Shown in pieces: positions 56,106-64,000 of a stretch of 64,000 nt of DNA. The notes beneath the pieces are model-generated. The model saw nothing but the letters and a program-made list of their open reading frames with translations. It was not told the DNA's origin and did no database searches. Within the stretch, counting starts at the first letter, position 1; every line of letters starts with the position of its first letter. The translations under genes and the position numbers were made by a program. This DNA is from Enterobacter sp. JBIWA008 (GTDB lineage Bacteria; Pseudomonadota; Gammaproteobacteria; Enterobacterales; Enterobacteriaceae), in NCBI RefSeq assembly GCF_019968765.1, contig NZ_CP074149.1, positions 2,914,001 through 2,978,000 of the forward strand, written 5' to 3'.

Positions 56106-56121
56106 TGTGATTATAATCACA
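56106..56121. promoter_or_regulatory. CRP site between azuC and yecR
   Basis: TGTGATTATAATCACA is a perfect palindromic CRP target with flanking T/A runs. It lies 82 bp from azuC and 138 bp from yecR, so it could serve either. Confidence 0.82.
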
Positions 56122-56258
56122 TTTTTTATTAAGGGTGTCCTGATAGCGCTCCCCTCTGTCCCGTTGCGAAGAGTGAGGGCAGATTGTCCGGCTATTCCAG
56201 GCATTGCAGCGGGCATCTGCGGGTACGATAACGTATTTCCAGCCACTCAGAGCGAACC

Positions 56259-56597
56259 ATGAAAAGAGTCATTGTAGCCGGCACAATCCTGCTGCTCGCG
56301 GGGTGTAGTATTAACCGCCAGGCTGAAGTCAGTAGCCTCGACGCGCCGAACGGCATCGTCCGCCTCGACTACGGCCAGGCAGTGCTGCAAAATGCGTATT
56401 CCGATGAGTATGTGAATAACAGCACGGCGGCAAAAGCGTGTCAGAGCATGGGGTATGCCACCGCCTCAGCCTATGGTCAGCCCATTAAAACCTGCACTCT
56501 GACGAGCGGCTCTTTGTGCCTGAACGAGAGCGTGACTATCCAGTATAAATGTATGGGATACGCCGTTAATCCTAAGTCAAATAATCCGTGGTATTAA
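56259..56597 (+). CDS. yecR: YecR-like lipoprotein
   Basis: A 112-residue secreted lipoprotein: signal MKRVIVAGTILLLAGC with lipobox LAGC, lipidated Cys16. The mature part has four further cysteines (ACQSMGY, KTCTL, SLCLNE, YKCMGY), probably two disulfides. yecR is reported as a flagellar-regulon gene of unknown function in E. coli. I saw no clear sigma-28 site here. Confidence 0.88.
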   Translation: MKRVIVAGTILLLAGCSINRQAEVSSLDAPNGIVRLDYGQAVLQNAYSDEYVNNSTAAKACQSMGYATASAYGQPIKTCTLTSGSLCLNESVTIQYKCMGYAVNPKSNNPWY

Positions 56598-56600
56598 TCG

Positions 56601-56629
56601 AAACTGCCAGCAGGTGCTGGCAGTTTATT
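56601..56629 (+). terminator. Terminator after yecR
   Basis: AAACTGCCAGC/GCTGGCAGTTT with an AGGT loop is followed by ATTT; stop-proximal. Confidence 0.85.
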
Positions 56630-56799
56630 TCATTACGAACAAAAACAATTCTCATTAATAAATTATAAAAACCGCCAATGCGTTTTATTCCCATTCGTAT
56701 TTTAAATAAAAAATAAAAATTTTACGTTTTGCAAATAATTAAATAACAAATTATAGTGTCGCTCATTGTGAACCAGAAATAATAATCCGGAGCGTCACC

Positions 56800-57297
56800 A
56801 TGCTGAAAACTGAAATGATCGACAAGCTCAACGCGCAAATGAACCTTGAGCTTTTTTCATCCCTGCTCTACCAGCAGATGAGCGCCTGGTGCAGCTACCA
56901 CAGTTTCGAGGGCGCTGCCGCGTTTCTGCGTCGTCACGCTCAGGAAGAGATGACCCACATGCAGCGTCTGTTTGATTATCTGACAGATACGGGCAGCCTG
57001 CCGCGCATTGAAACCGTGACATCACCCTTTGCTGAGTATAATTCTCTCGATGAACTGTTCCGCGCCACCTACGAGCACGAGCAGCTGATCACGCAGAAAA
57101 TTAACGAACTGGTTCATGCGGCGATGACCAGCCAGGATTATCCAACCTTTAATTTCCTGCAGTGGTACGTCGCTGAGCAACACGAAGAAGAGAAGCTGTT
57201 TAAATCCGTGCTGGATAAATTATCTCTGGTAGGGAAATCCGGCGAAGGTCTTTACTTTATTGATAAAGAACTTTCCACTCTTGATACGCAGAATTAA
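56800..57297 (+). CDS. ftnA: Bacterial ferritin FtnA
   Basis: Main iron-storage ferritin, 165 residues assembling as a 24-mer. Ferroxidase residues E17, E50, H53 and E94 are visible, and the third-site glutamates are in [12 protein letters not shown]. The upstream 200 bp is very AT-rich and contains AATGAGAAT on the minus strand near 56650-56658, resembling part of a Fur box; E. coli ftnA is activated by Fur displacing H-NS. That regulation here is inference. Confidence 0.96.
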   Translation: MLKTEMIDKLNAQMNLELFSSLLYQQMSAWCSYHSFEGAAAFLRRHAQEEMTHMQRLFDYLTDTGSLPRIETVTSPFAEYNSLDELFRATYEHEQLITQKINELVHAAMTSQDYPTFNFLQWYVAEQHEEEKLFKSVLDKLSLVGKSGEGLYFIDKELSTLDTQN

Positions 57298-57304
57298 TAT
57301 CAAT

Positions 57305-57334
57305 GCGGTGCTGGTTTCCGGCACCGCGTTAATT
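57305..57334 (+). terminator. Terminator after ftnA
   Basis: GCGGTGC/GCACCGC with a nine-base loop is followed by GTTAATTT. Confidence 0.7.
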
Positions 57335-57438
57335 TACCTTCCCTCCCCCGCCTGAAACACGCCTTTTATTCCCTGTTCGCTTTGTTTACGTCACGCCTGA
57401 GCGTCGCCACGCGTCACAGGAGTAGCAGCAGCGCAATA

Positions 57439-57456
57439 CGTAAACCTTTCATTACA
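57439..57456. promoter_or_regulatory. TyrR box (strong) upstream of tyrP
   Basis: CGTAAACCTTTCATTACA matches TGTAAA-N6-TTTACA except at two positions. Together with the next element it resembles the strong/weak pair that gives tyrosine repression and phenylalanine activation of tyrP in E. coli. Confidence 0.6.
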
Positions 57457-57461
57457 CACCT

Positions 57462-57479
57462 TGTAACGGTGGTTTGACG
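57462..57479. promoter_or_regulatory. TyrR box (weak), adjacent to the first
   Basis: TGTAACGGTGGTTTGACG is a poorer match to the TyrR palindrome, five bases downstream of the better box and nearer the tyrP start. Confidence 0.45.
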
Positions 57480-57547
57480 AATTACCCCTTTTGCCTTACT
57501 CTGCGCCGCAGATTTATTCGCGATTAAGCATCGTTGTAGAGGAAAGC

Positions 57548-58759
57548 GTGAAAAACAGAACTCTGGGAAGTATTTTTATTGTCGCCGGAACGACAATTGG
57601 CGCAGGAATGCTGGCAATGCCCCTGGCAGCCGCGGGCGTGGGATTTGGCATGACCCTGCTGCTGCTGGGCACGCTCTGGGCGCTGATGTGTTATACCGCC
57701 CTGCTGCTGCTTGAGGTTTACCAGCACGTCCCCGCCGACACCGGTCTGGGTTCGCTTGCGGCGCGCTATCTCGGACGCTACGGCCAGTGGATAACCGGCT
57801 TTAGCATGATGTTCCTGATGTATGCCCTGACCGCCGCCTATATCAGCGGCGCCGGGGAGCTCATCGCCTCCAGCGTCAACGACTGGTCTGGCTCTGACAT
57901 TACCCCAGCGACGGGGGCTATCTTCTTTGCGCTCATCGGCGGCGGCGTGGTCTGCGTGGGGACATCGCTGGTCGATCTGTTTAACCGTTTTCTGTTCAGC
58001 GCCAAAATTCTCTTCCTGATTGTCATGCTGGTGCTGCTGGCGCCGCACGTGCACAAGGTCAACCTGCTGACGCTGCCGCTGGAAAAAGGGCTGGCGCTTT
58101 CCGCGATCCCGGTCATTTTCACCTCGTTTGGCTTCCACGGCAGCGTGCCGAGCATCGTCAGCTATATGAACGGCGATATCCGCAAGCTGCGCCGCGTCTT
58201 TGTTATCGGCAGCGCAATCCCGCTGATCGCCTATATTTTCTGGCAGCTGGTGACGCTGGGCAGCATTGACTCTTCAACCTTTATTGGGCTGATGGCGCAA
58301 CACGCTGGCCTGAACGGTTTTCTGCTGGCGCTGCGCGAGGTCGTCACCTCCCCGCACGTGGAGCTGGCGGTGCACCTGTTTGCTGACCTGGCGCTGGCAA
58401 CCTCGTTCCTGGGGGTCGCGCTCGGCCTGTTTGATTATCTGGCTGACCTGTTCCAGCGTCGCAATACCGCGGCCGGACGGTTGCAGACGGGCGCAATCAC
58501 CTTCCTGCCGCCGCTGGCGTTCGCGCTGTTTTACCCACGCGGGTTTGTGATGGCGCTGGGGTACGCTGGGGTGGCGCTCTCTATTCTGGCCCTGCTGCTC
58601 CCTTCCCTGCTGGCGTGGAAAAGCCGCCAGCAGCATCCTCAGCAGGGATATCGCGTGGCGGGCGGAAAACCGCTGCTGTGCATTGTATTTGGCTGCGGGG
58701 TGGTGATTATTCTGGTGCAGATGTTGATTGCGGCCGGAATGCTGCCGGAAGTGGGTTAA
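57548..58759 (+). CDS. tyrP: Tyrosine-specific permease TyrP (GTG start)
   Basis: Proton-coupled tyrosine importer of the aromatic/hydroxy amino acid permease family; 403 residues, about eleven helices. The GTG at 57548 ([20 protein letters not shown]) has a GAGG site and matches the E. coli N-terminus; 19 further codons upstream run into the TyrR region. Marks: [19 protein letters not shown] and [15 protein letters not shown]. Likely controlled by TyrR. Confidence 0.95.
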   Translation: MKNRTLGSIFIVAGTTIGAGMLAMPLAAAGVGFGMTLLLLGTLWALMCYTALLLLEVYQHVPADTGLGSLAARYLGRYGQWITGFSMMFLMYALTAAYISGAGELIASSVNDWSGSDITPATGAIFFALIGGGVVCVGTSLVDLFNRFLFSAKILFLIVMLVLLAPHVHKVNLLTLPLEKGLALSAIPVIFTSFGFHGSVPSIVSYMNGDIRKLRRVFVIGSAIPLIAYIFWQLVTLGSIDSSTFIGLMAQHAGLNGFLLALREVVTSPHVELAVHLFADLALATSFLGVALGLFDYLADLFQRRNTAAGRLQTGAITFLPPLAFALFYPRGFVMALGYAGVALSILALLLPSLLAWKSRQQHPQQGYRVAGGKPLLCIVFGCGVVIILVQMLIAAGMLPEVG

Positions 58760-58765
58760 ATAAAA

Positions 58766-58790
58766 AAGGGGCTATCATCAGCCCCTTTTT
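58766..58790. terminator. Bidirectional terminator between tyrP and yecA
   Basis: AAGGGGCT/AGCCCCTT with a six-base loop, A run before and T run after. Confidence 0.9.
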
Positions 58791-58792
58791 TT

Positions 58793-59461
58793 TCAGTGCA
58801 AATAGCAGCTCTTAAACTTCTTCCCGCTGCCGCAAGGACACGGATCGTTACGCCCGACCTTCGTGCCGTTCACCGTCGGCTTCTTCACTTCCGGCTGCTG
58901 CGGGTTGTTAACCCAGTATTGATATAAACGCAGTGCCGCAGGCTGGATGCTCTCGATGCTGGCGATATACTCCTCTTCGGACAGTTCATCCAGCTTTTCG
59001 CTGTTCTCTTCCGTCCCGTGCAGGGCAATCACGTCAAGATCGGCCTTCAGGGCTTCCGGCAAGGCTGACCAGTCCGTCAGCGCCACACCGCGCATGTAGC
59101 CATAACACCACTCTTCCACCACGGTATAGCTCTCACCGTCAACGTCGTTATAACCGAACATCGGTTCAAACTGATCCGGGTACTCGCTCAGGCGCTCGGC
59201 AATATCGTTCATATGCTTAAAGCAGAGATCGATAAAACGGTTCATCTCGCGATCGTTTTTCCAGCGCGGAATGTACTTCTCGCCGCCCCACACCGCCACC
59301 AGCCAGGCATCTGGCTCAACGACAACAGGACCGGAAAGCACTGCGGTAAGCATGCCGTCCAGTTCGGACACGTCAATCACGGACGCGTCATCATGACCGT
59401 AAGACATTAACGTCTCTTCAAGCCACGCCATTTCGCTTTCATTCAATGGGCCTTCAGTCAT
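58793..59461 (-). CDS. yecA: YecA/UPF0149 family protein with C-terminal SEC-C motif
   Basis: A 222-residue cytoplasmic protein: an N-terminal UPF0149 domain (PLNESEMAWLEETLMSYG, EEWCYGYMRGVALTDW) and a C-terminal metal-binding SEC-C motif GRNDPCPCGSGKKF, like that of SecA. C208, C210 and C219 are present, but the residue after C219 is Tyr where E. coli YecA has Cys and SecA has His. Start at 59461 (MTEGPLNESE) aligns with E. coli; a 37-codon extension is not conserved. Role unknown; association with ribosomes or iron has been proposed for the family. Confidence 0.9.
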   Translation of the reverse strand: MTEGPLNESEMAWLEETLMSYGHDDASVIDVSELDGMLTAVLSGPVVVEPDAWLVAVWGGEKYIPRWKNDREMNRFIDLCFKHMNDIAERLSEYPDQFEPMFGYNDVDGESYTVVEEWCYGYMRGVALTDWSALPEALKADLDVIALHGTEENSEKLDELSEEEYIASIESIQPAALRLYQYWVNNPQQPEVKKPTVNGTKVGRNDPCPCGSGKKFKSCYLH

Positions 59462-59886
59462 CGCTGATACTCCTGCAAAAAAGGAAACGATCCTAACACA
59501 TATCTCACGCCTCTCCGGGCTGAAGTTTAGGTCTTTATTGCTGCAAAAACGTGCAAATCGTGACCTTTGCACAACTTATGGGCTTTATTGTTAACGATAT
59601 GTGATCTCCGCTGTAATTTCTTCTCCTCCCGTAAGGCGGCATAACGCGGCGCTCTATACTCAAACATGTCGCATGCTCGTCAATGGGTTAACCATTCTGG
59701 CAACGTTTTTGCTTAACGTTCTTCGCGCGCCCCTGCGCAGGGAAATCTCGCCGTAATATGCAGGATGCCGTCTGTATCTTGTTCGTTTAGTGCATTTTGT
59801 TCTTGCTCGTGTTTCGGATTGGCTGCGCCGTCGGGCGTTCGGGTTTACGCCGTGGTGCAAAAACCTCTTTGCTAAGGAACATAATA
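59462..59886. other. yecA/liv-type operon divergent region
   Basis: 425 bp with no credible gene. The plus-strand frame extending upstream of the binding-protein ATG (from 59797) has no signal peptide and is rejected. I recognised no operator. Confidence 0.65.
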
Positions 59887-61008
59887 ATGTCGCTGAAATT
59901 TATCAGAACTCCTCTTTCTCTTGTGTTGGCCAGTTGCCTGGTGACGGCGTTTTCCGCCCGGGCAGATATTGTGATTGGCGTGGCCGGGCCGTTCACGGGT
60001 CCGAATGCCACCTATGGCGATCAGTACTGGCACGGCGCAACGCAGGCCGCTGAAGACATTAATGCCGCAGGCGGCATTAACGGCGAGAAGATCAAACTGG
60101 TTCAGGGGGATGATGCCTGTGAGCCCAAGCAGGCCGTGGCCGTCGCCAACCGTTTAGTTGACCAGGATAAAGTCAACGCCGTGGTCGGCCATTTCTGCTC
60201 CTCTTCCACAATGCCCGCCTCCGAGGTGTATAGCGACGCAGGCATTATTGCGATTACACCCGGCTCAACTAACCCGCTGATCACCGAACGCGGCATGAGC
60301 GATATTTTCCGCATGTGCGGACGCGACGATCAGCAGGGTCAGGTTGCCAGCGACTTCATCATCGACAAGCTGAAAGCCAGGCGCGTGGTGATTATTCACG
60401 ATAAAGACACCTACGGTCAGGGTCTGGCTGACGCCACCAAAGCGGCGCTGGCGAAACGCGGGGTTCAGGATGTGATGTATGAGGGGTTATCTCGCGGTGA
60501 AAAAGACTTTAACGCGCTGGTGACGAAGATCGGCGCGCAAAAACCGGACGTCGTGTTCTTCGGTGGCTGTCACCCGGAAGCCGGTCCGCTGGTTCGCCAG
60601 ATGCGCGAACAGGGCGTGCAGGCGAAATTCTTCTCCGGCGACTGTATTGTCAACGAAGAGATGGTGACCGCCGCGGGGGGCCCGCAATACACGAACGGCA
60701 TTTACATGACCTTCGGTAAAGATCCGCGCCTTATCCCGGACGGTAAAGCGGTTATCGAGAAATTCCGCGCCGGTAAATTCGAACCGGAAGGTTACACCCT
60801 TTACTCCTATGCCTCAGTACAGGCCATTGCCGCGGCCTTCAAGGCCACCGGTGGCAAGGACTCCGCCAAAGCCAGCGAATGGCTGAAAGCCAATTCCGTC
60901 GACACGGTAATGGGCAAAAAAGCCTGGGACAGCAAAGGCGATCTGAAAGTGTCTGACTACGTGGTTTACCAGTGGGACGACAAAGGCAAATATAAGGAAG
61001 TGCAGTAA
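59887..61008 (+). CDS. Branched-chain amino acid-type ABC transporter binding protein (LivJ/LivK-like)
   Basis: A 373-residue periplasmic protein of the Peripla_BP_6 family. The signal peptide probably ends at ARA before D27, though a lipobox-like LASC occurs at 14-17. Family marks: GVAGPFTGPNATYGDQYWHG, GDDACEPKQAVAVANRLV, ITPGSTNPLIT and DKDTYGQGLAD. It is a paralogue of livJ/livK at a locus where E. coli has tRNA and pgsA genes, so the ligand (branched-chain or other amino acid, amide) is unknown. Two strong hairpins follow, then the permease genes. Confidence 0.9.
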   Translation: MSLKFIRTPLSLVLASCLVTAFSARADIVIGVAGPFTGPNATYGDQYWHGATQAAEDINAAGGINGEKIKLVQGDDACEPKQAVAVANRLVDQDKVNAVVGHFCSSSTMPASEVYSDAGIIAITPGSTNPLITERGMSDIFRMCGRDDQQGQVASDFIIDKLKARRVVIIHDKDTYGQGLADATKAALAKRGVQDVMYEGLSRGEKDFNALVTKIGAQKPDVVFFGGCHPEAGPLVRQMREQGVQAKFFSGDCIVNEEMVTAAGGPQYTNGIYMTFGKDPRLIPDGKAVIEKFRAGKFEPEGYTLYSYASVQAIAAAFKATGGKDSAKASEWLKANSVDTVMGKKAWDSKGDLKVSDYVVYQWDDKGKYKEVQ

Positions 61009-61031
61009 CGGGACGGAGTCACGCTCAACGT

Positions 61032-61087
61032 CGACGGGCCTGCCCGTCGGCGCGTAATAAACATCAGGCTGCGCGGCTCGCGCAGCC
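61032..61087 (+). promoter_or_regulatory. Two tandem intercistronic hairpins between binding protein and permease genes
   Basis: CGACGGGC/GCCCGTCG (61032-61049) is followed by GGCTGCGCG/CGCGCAGCC (61067-61087). There are no T tracts. They likely stabilise the upstream message or attenuate read-through so that the binding protein is made in excess. Confidence 0.7.
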
Positions 61088-61107
61088 TATAAAACGAGCG
61101 CGCTAAG

Positions 61108-62022
61108 ATGAGTACATTCTTCCTGCAACAGTTAATTAATGGCTTAACGCTGGGCTCCGTCTACGGCCTGATCGCCATCGGCTACACCATGGTGTACGGC
61201 ATTATCGGCATGATCAATTTCGCCCACGGCGAAGTGTATATGATTTCCGCCTATCTCTGCGCCATCGGCCTGGCGCTGCTCTCTTTCTTCGGTCTGCAGT
61301 CTTTTCCGCTGCTGATCCTCGGCACGCTGGCGTTCACCATCGTGGTAACCGGGGTGTACGGCTGGACCATCGAGCGTATCGCCTACAAACCGCTGCGCAA
61401 CTCCACGCGCCTGGCACCGCTGATCTCCGCCATCGGCATGTCGCTTATCCTGCAAAACTACGCGCAGCTGAGCCAGGGCCCGCGCCAGCAAGGGGTTCCG
61501 ACCATGCTGGACGGCGTGATTCGCCTGCATCTGGGCGACGGGTTCGTGCAGATAACCTACACCAAAGTGTTTATCCTGGTTGCCTCGTTTGCCGGCATGC
61601 TGGTACTCACCTGGATAATCAACCGTACCCGGCTGGGGCGGATGTGCCGCGCGGTTCAGCAGGATCGTAAGATGGCCGCCATTCTGGGGATTAACACCGA
61701 CCGGATTATTTCTCTGGTCTTTGTCATCGGTGCGGCGATGGCGGGCCTGGCGGGGGTGCTGATCACCATGAACTACGGCACCTTTGATTTCTACGTCGGG
61801 TTCGTGATCGGCATTAAAGCCTTTACTGCAGCGGTACTCGGCGGCATCGGCTCCCTCCCCGGCGCCATGCTCGGTGGCCTCATCCTTGGCGTGGCGGAAG
61901 CACAGTTCTCGGGCATGGTGAACTCGGACTATAAGGATGTCTTTTCGTTCGGCCTGCTGGTCATGATCCTTATTTTCCGTCCCCAGGGCCTGCTTGGGCG
62001 CCCGATTGTAGCCAAAGTGTGA
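61108..62022 (+). CDS. Branched-chain amino acid-type ABC permease (LivH-like)
   Basis: A 304-residue permease with about eight hydrophobic segments. LivH-family marks are GLTLGSVYGLIAIGYTMVYGIIGMINFAHGE, RMCRAVQQDRKMAAILGIN and the C-terminal PQGLLGRP. Its stop is 8 bases from the next ATG. Part of the operon binding protein-LivH-LivM-LivG. Confidence 0.92.
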   Translation: MSTFFLQQLINGLTLGSVYGLIAIGYTMVYGIIGMINFAHGEVYMISAYLCAIGLALLSFFGLQSFPLLILGTLAFTIVVTGVYGWTIERIAYKPLRNSTRLAPLISAIGMSLILQNYAQLSQGPRQQGVPTMLDGVIRLHLGDGFVQITYTKVFILVASFAGMLVLTWIINRTRLGRMCRAVQQDRKMAAILGINTDRIISLVFVIGAAMAGLAGVLITMNYGTFDFYVGFVIGIKAFTAAVLGGIGSLPGAMLGGLILGVAEAQFSGMVNSDYKDVFSFGLLVMILIFRPQGLLGRPIVAKV

Positions 62023-62030
62023 GGGAGAGA

Positions 62031-63308
62031 ATGATGACATCACACGGTTTTTCACTTAAACGCTGCATGCTGGACGCGATTTTTTCCGGGCTGATTGCGC
62101 TGATAATCTTCGGCCCAATAGCGGGCGTGGTGCTGGACGGGTACAGCTTTAACTTTGCCGGACAGCGGCTGGCCTGGATGGTTGGCATCGTCATGCTCGG
62201 GCGTTTTCTGTTGAGCGTCTTTTTAGGTACCGCCGCGGGCGCGCGTTTCCAGGCACGCTTCGAGGCCGATAGCGCGGGCGTATATGTCCGGCCATCGGAA
62301 TACAAAAGCCGCATGCGCTGGATTATTCCGCTGGTGATTGCTCTTGCGGTTTGCTTTCCGTTTGTCGCCACTAAATATGTGCTGACCGTCGCCATTCTCG
62401 GGCTGATCTACGTGCTTCTCGGCCTGGGGCTGAATATCGTCGTGGGTCTTGCCGGTCTGCTGGACCTGGGATATGTCGCATTCTACGCGATCGGGGCGTA
62501 CGGCCTGGCGCTGGGATACCAGTATCTCGGCTTAGGCTTCTGGAGCATGCTGCCGCTGGCGGCAATTATGGCCGCCGCCGCAGGCGCCCTGCTCGGTTTC
62601 CCGGTACTGCGCATGCACGGTGACTATCTGGCCATCGTCACCCTCGGGTTCGGGGAGATCATTCGCCTGATACTGAACAACTGGCTGACCTTCACCGGCG
62701 GACCCAACGGCGTGTCGGCCCCTCCCCCCACCCTCTTCGGTCTGGAATTTGGTCGGCGCGCGAAAGAAGGAGGGGTGCCCTTCCACGAATTTTTCCACCT
62801 GACCTACAACCCGAACATGAAGTTTATTTTTATCTACACGGTGCTGTTCCTGGTGGTGATGCTGGTGCTCTATATCAAGCACCGCCTGACGCGAATGCCG
62901 ATTGGACGGGCGTGGGAAGCACTGCGTGAAGACGAAATTGCCTGCCGCTCATTGGGGCTGAATCATGTTCTGGTTAAGCTTTCGGCCTTTACGCTGGGCG
63001 CATCGACCGCGGGGATTGCCGGCGTATTCTTCGCCACCTATCAGGGGTTCGTGAACCCGACCTCCTTCACCTTCTTTGAGTCGGCACTGATCCTCGCTAT
63101 TGTGGTGCTGGGCGGTATGGGCTCTACGCCTGGCGTGGTGCTGGCCGCCTTTGTGCTCACGGTAACGCCGGAACTGCTGCGCAGTTTTGCCGAGTACCGC
63201 GTCCTGCTGTTTGGCATGCTGATGGTGGTGATGATGATCTGGCGTCCACGCGGTTTGATCCGCATTAACCGCAGCGGGTTCGCCGTGCGTAAGGGCGTCG
63301 CGCCATGA
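62031..63308 (+). CDS. Branched-chain amino acid-type ABC permease (LivM-like)
   Basis: A 425-residue permease. The N-terminal 110 residues hold extra membrane segments, as in enteric LivM. The core has LGLGLNIVVGLAGLLDLGYVAFYAIGAY, RMHGDYLAIVTLGFGEIIRL, GRAWEALREDEIACRSLGLN and MMIWRPRGLI. The ATG at 62031 is preferred over the GTG at 62019, which would precede the GGGAGAGA ribosome-binding site. It overlaps the next gene by four bases. Confidence 0.92.
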   Translation: MMTSHGFSLKRCMLDAIFSGLIALIIFGPIAGVVLDGYSFNFAGQRLAWMVGIVMLGRFLLSVFLGTAAGARFQARFEADSAGVYVRPSEYKSRMRWIIPLVIALAVCFPFVATKYVLTVAILGLIYVLLGLGLNIVVGLAGLLDLGYVAFYAIGAYGLALGYQYLGLGFWSMLPLAAIMAAAAGALLGFPVLRMHGDYLAIVTLGFGEIIRLILNNWLTFTGGPNGVSAPPPTLFGLEFGRRAKEGGVPFHEFFHLTYNPNMKFIFIYTVLFLVVMLVLYIKHRLTRMPIGRAWEALREDEIACRSLGLNHVLVKLSAFTLGASTAGIAGVFFATYQGFVNPTSFTFFESALILAIVVLGGMGSTPGVVLAAFVLTVTPELLRSFAEYRVLLFGMLMVVMMIWRPRGLIRINRSGFAVRKGVAP

Positions 63309-64000
63309 ACGAAACGATATTACGCGTTGAACATCTGATGATGCACTTCGGCGGAATTAAGGCGCTAAACGACGTCAACCTGGACGTGCAGCGTGGATCA
63401 ATTACCGCCCTGATTGGGCCAAACGGGGCGGGAAAAACAACCGTGTTTAACTGCCTGACGGGCTTCTACAGGGCTTCCGGCGGCAACATTTTATTTAATA
63501 CCCGCACTAAAACGACCAACGTTATTCAGGTCCTCGGACAAAAATTCCAGCCGGGCGACTGGATTAACCCCGCGCAGTTCGGGCAGCGTCTGTTCTACAA
63601 AATGTTTGGCGGAACGCATCTGGTCAACCGCGCCGGGCTGGCGCGCACGTTTCAGAATATCCGTCTTTTTCGCGAGATGTCGGTCGTGGAAAACCTGCTG
63701 GTTGCGCAGCATATGCGGGTGAACCGCAATTTGCTCGCCGGGATCTTAAATACGCCGTCCTACCGGCGGGCGGAAAGCGACGCCCTGGACAGAGCCTTCT
63801 ACTGGCTGGAAGTGGTGGATCTGGTGGAGTGCGCCAATCGCCTGGCGGGAGAGATGTCGTACGGCCAGCAGCGGCGTCTGGAAATTGCACGGGCAATGTG
63901 CACAGGGCCGGAAATGATCTGTCTGGATGAACCCGCCGCAGGGCTGAACCCGGTTGAAACGCATAAGCTGAGCGGCATTATTCGCTTTCTGCGGGATCAT
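63305..64000 (+). CDS. Branched-chain amino acid-type ABC ATPase (LivG-like), 3' end outside window
   Basis: The first 232 codons are present, starting MNETILRVEHLMMHFGG. Walker A GPNGAGKTT, signature SYGQQRRLEIA and Walker B with DEPAAG are visible. Between the Walker A helix and the ARTFQ Q-loop segment there are about 30 more residues than in E. coli LivG (region around 63490-63630, containing QFGQRLFYKMFGG). A livF-type gene is expected beyond the window. Confidence 0.93.
   Translation, partial: MNETILRVEHLMMHFGGIKALNDVNLDVQRGSITALIGPNGAGKTTVFNCLTGFYRASGGNILFNTRTKTTNVIQVLGQKFQPGDWINPAQFGQRLFYKMFGGTHLVNRAGLARTFQNIRLFREMSVVENLLVAQHMRVNRNLLAGILNTPSYRRAESDALDRAFYWLEVVDLVECANRLAGEMSYGQQRRLEIARAMCTGPEMICLDEPAAGLNPVETHKLSGIIRFLRDH

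Noticed and set aside
59840..59886. Sigma-54 promoter before the liv-type binding protein gene
   Set aside because: A TGGTGCA and a TTTGCT occur, but the GG-to-GC spacing is 15 rather than 10 bases.

Overview
The window is chromosomal DNA of an enteric gammaproteobacterium. Gene order and protein sequences follow the Escherichia coli/Salmonella zwf-hexR-pykA to yecA segment, with differences that suggest Enterobacter or a close relative (genus is inference). No tRNA, rRNA, CRISPR array, prophage or intact insertion sequence was recognised.

1-9.6 kb: the end of hexR, pykA, the lipid A acyltransferase lpxM, the murein endopeptidase mepM downstream of znuA, and divergent znuCB, with a Zur-type palindrome between znuA and znuC. 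The Holliday-junction genes ruvC-ruvA-ruvB follow, with a LexA box placed inside the hairpin that follows ruvC. 9.6-20 kb: yebC, nudB and aspS; yecD-yecE-yecN; cmoA-cmoB (wobble-uridine modification); cutC, yecM and argS. 20-22.7 kb: an accessory two-gene rhamnogalacturonan module, a GH105 hydrolase and a GPH-type symporter, with a good KdgR-like operator upstream.

22.9-45.6 kb: the flagellar/chemotaxis block flhE-flhA-flhB, cheZ-Y-B-R-tap-tar, cheW-cheA-motB-motA and flhC-flhD, all on the minus strand. The normally contiguous cheW-tar junction is split by about 7 kb: an archaic (Csu/spore-coat-U) chaperone-usher pilus operon whose usher carries a single-base frameshift, and a divergent dicarboxylate/amino acid symporter with a perfect CRP site. 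tar keeps its own sigma-28 promoter, and the motA-cheW operon has its own terminator before the insert.

46-64 kb: uspC, trehalose synthesis (otsBA), L-arabinose ABC import (araFGH), two ferritins (ftnB, ftnA) around a Dcu-type C4-dicarboxylate transporter, the small genes yecJ, azuC and yecR, the tyrosine permease tyrP, yecA, and the start of a second branched-chain amino acid type ABC transporter operon (livJ/H/M/G-like) that runs off the end.

The most unusual region is 33-40 kb, where a biofilm-type pilus with a possibly switchable usher sits between the two halves of the chemotaxis regulon. Other points worth following are the KdgR-controlled pectin module, the arrangement of AraC sites upstream of araF, a SEC-C domain lacking its usual fourth metal ligand, and a LivG-like ATPase with an insertion.
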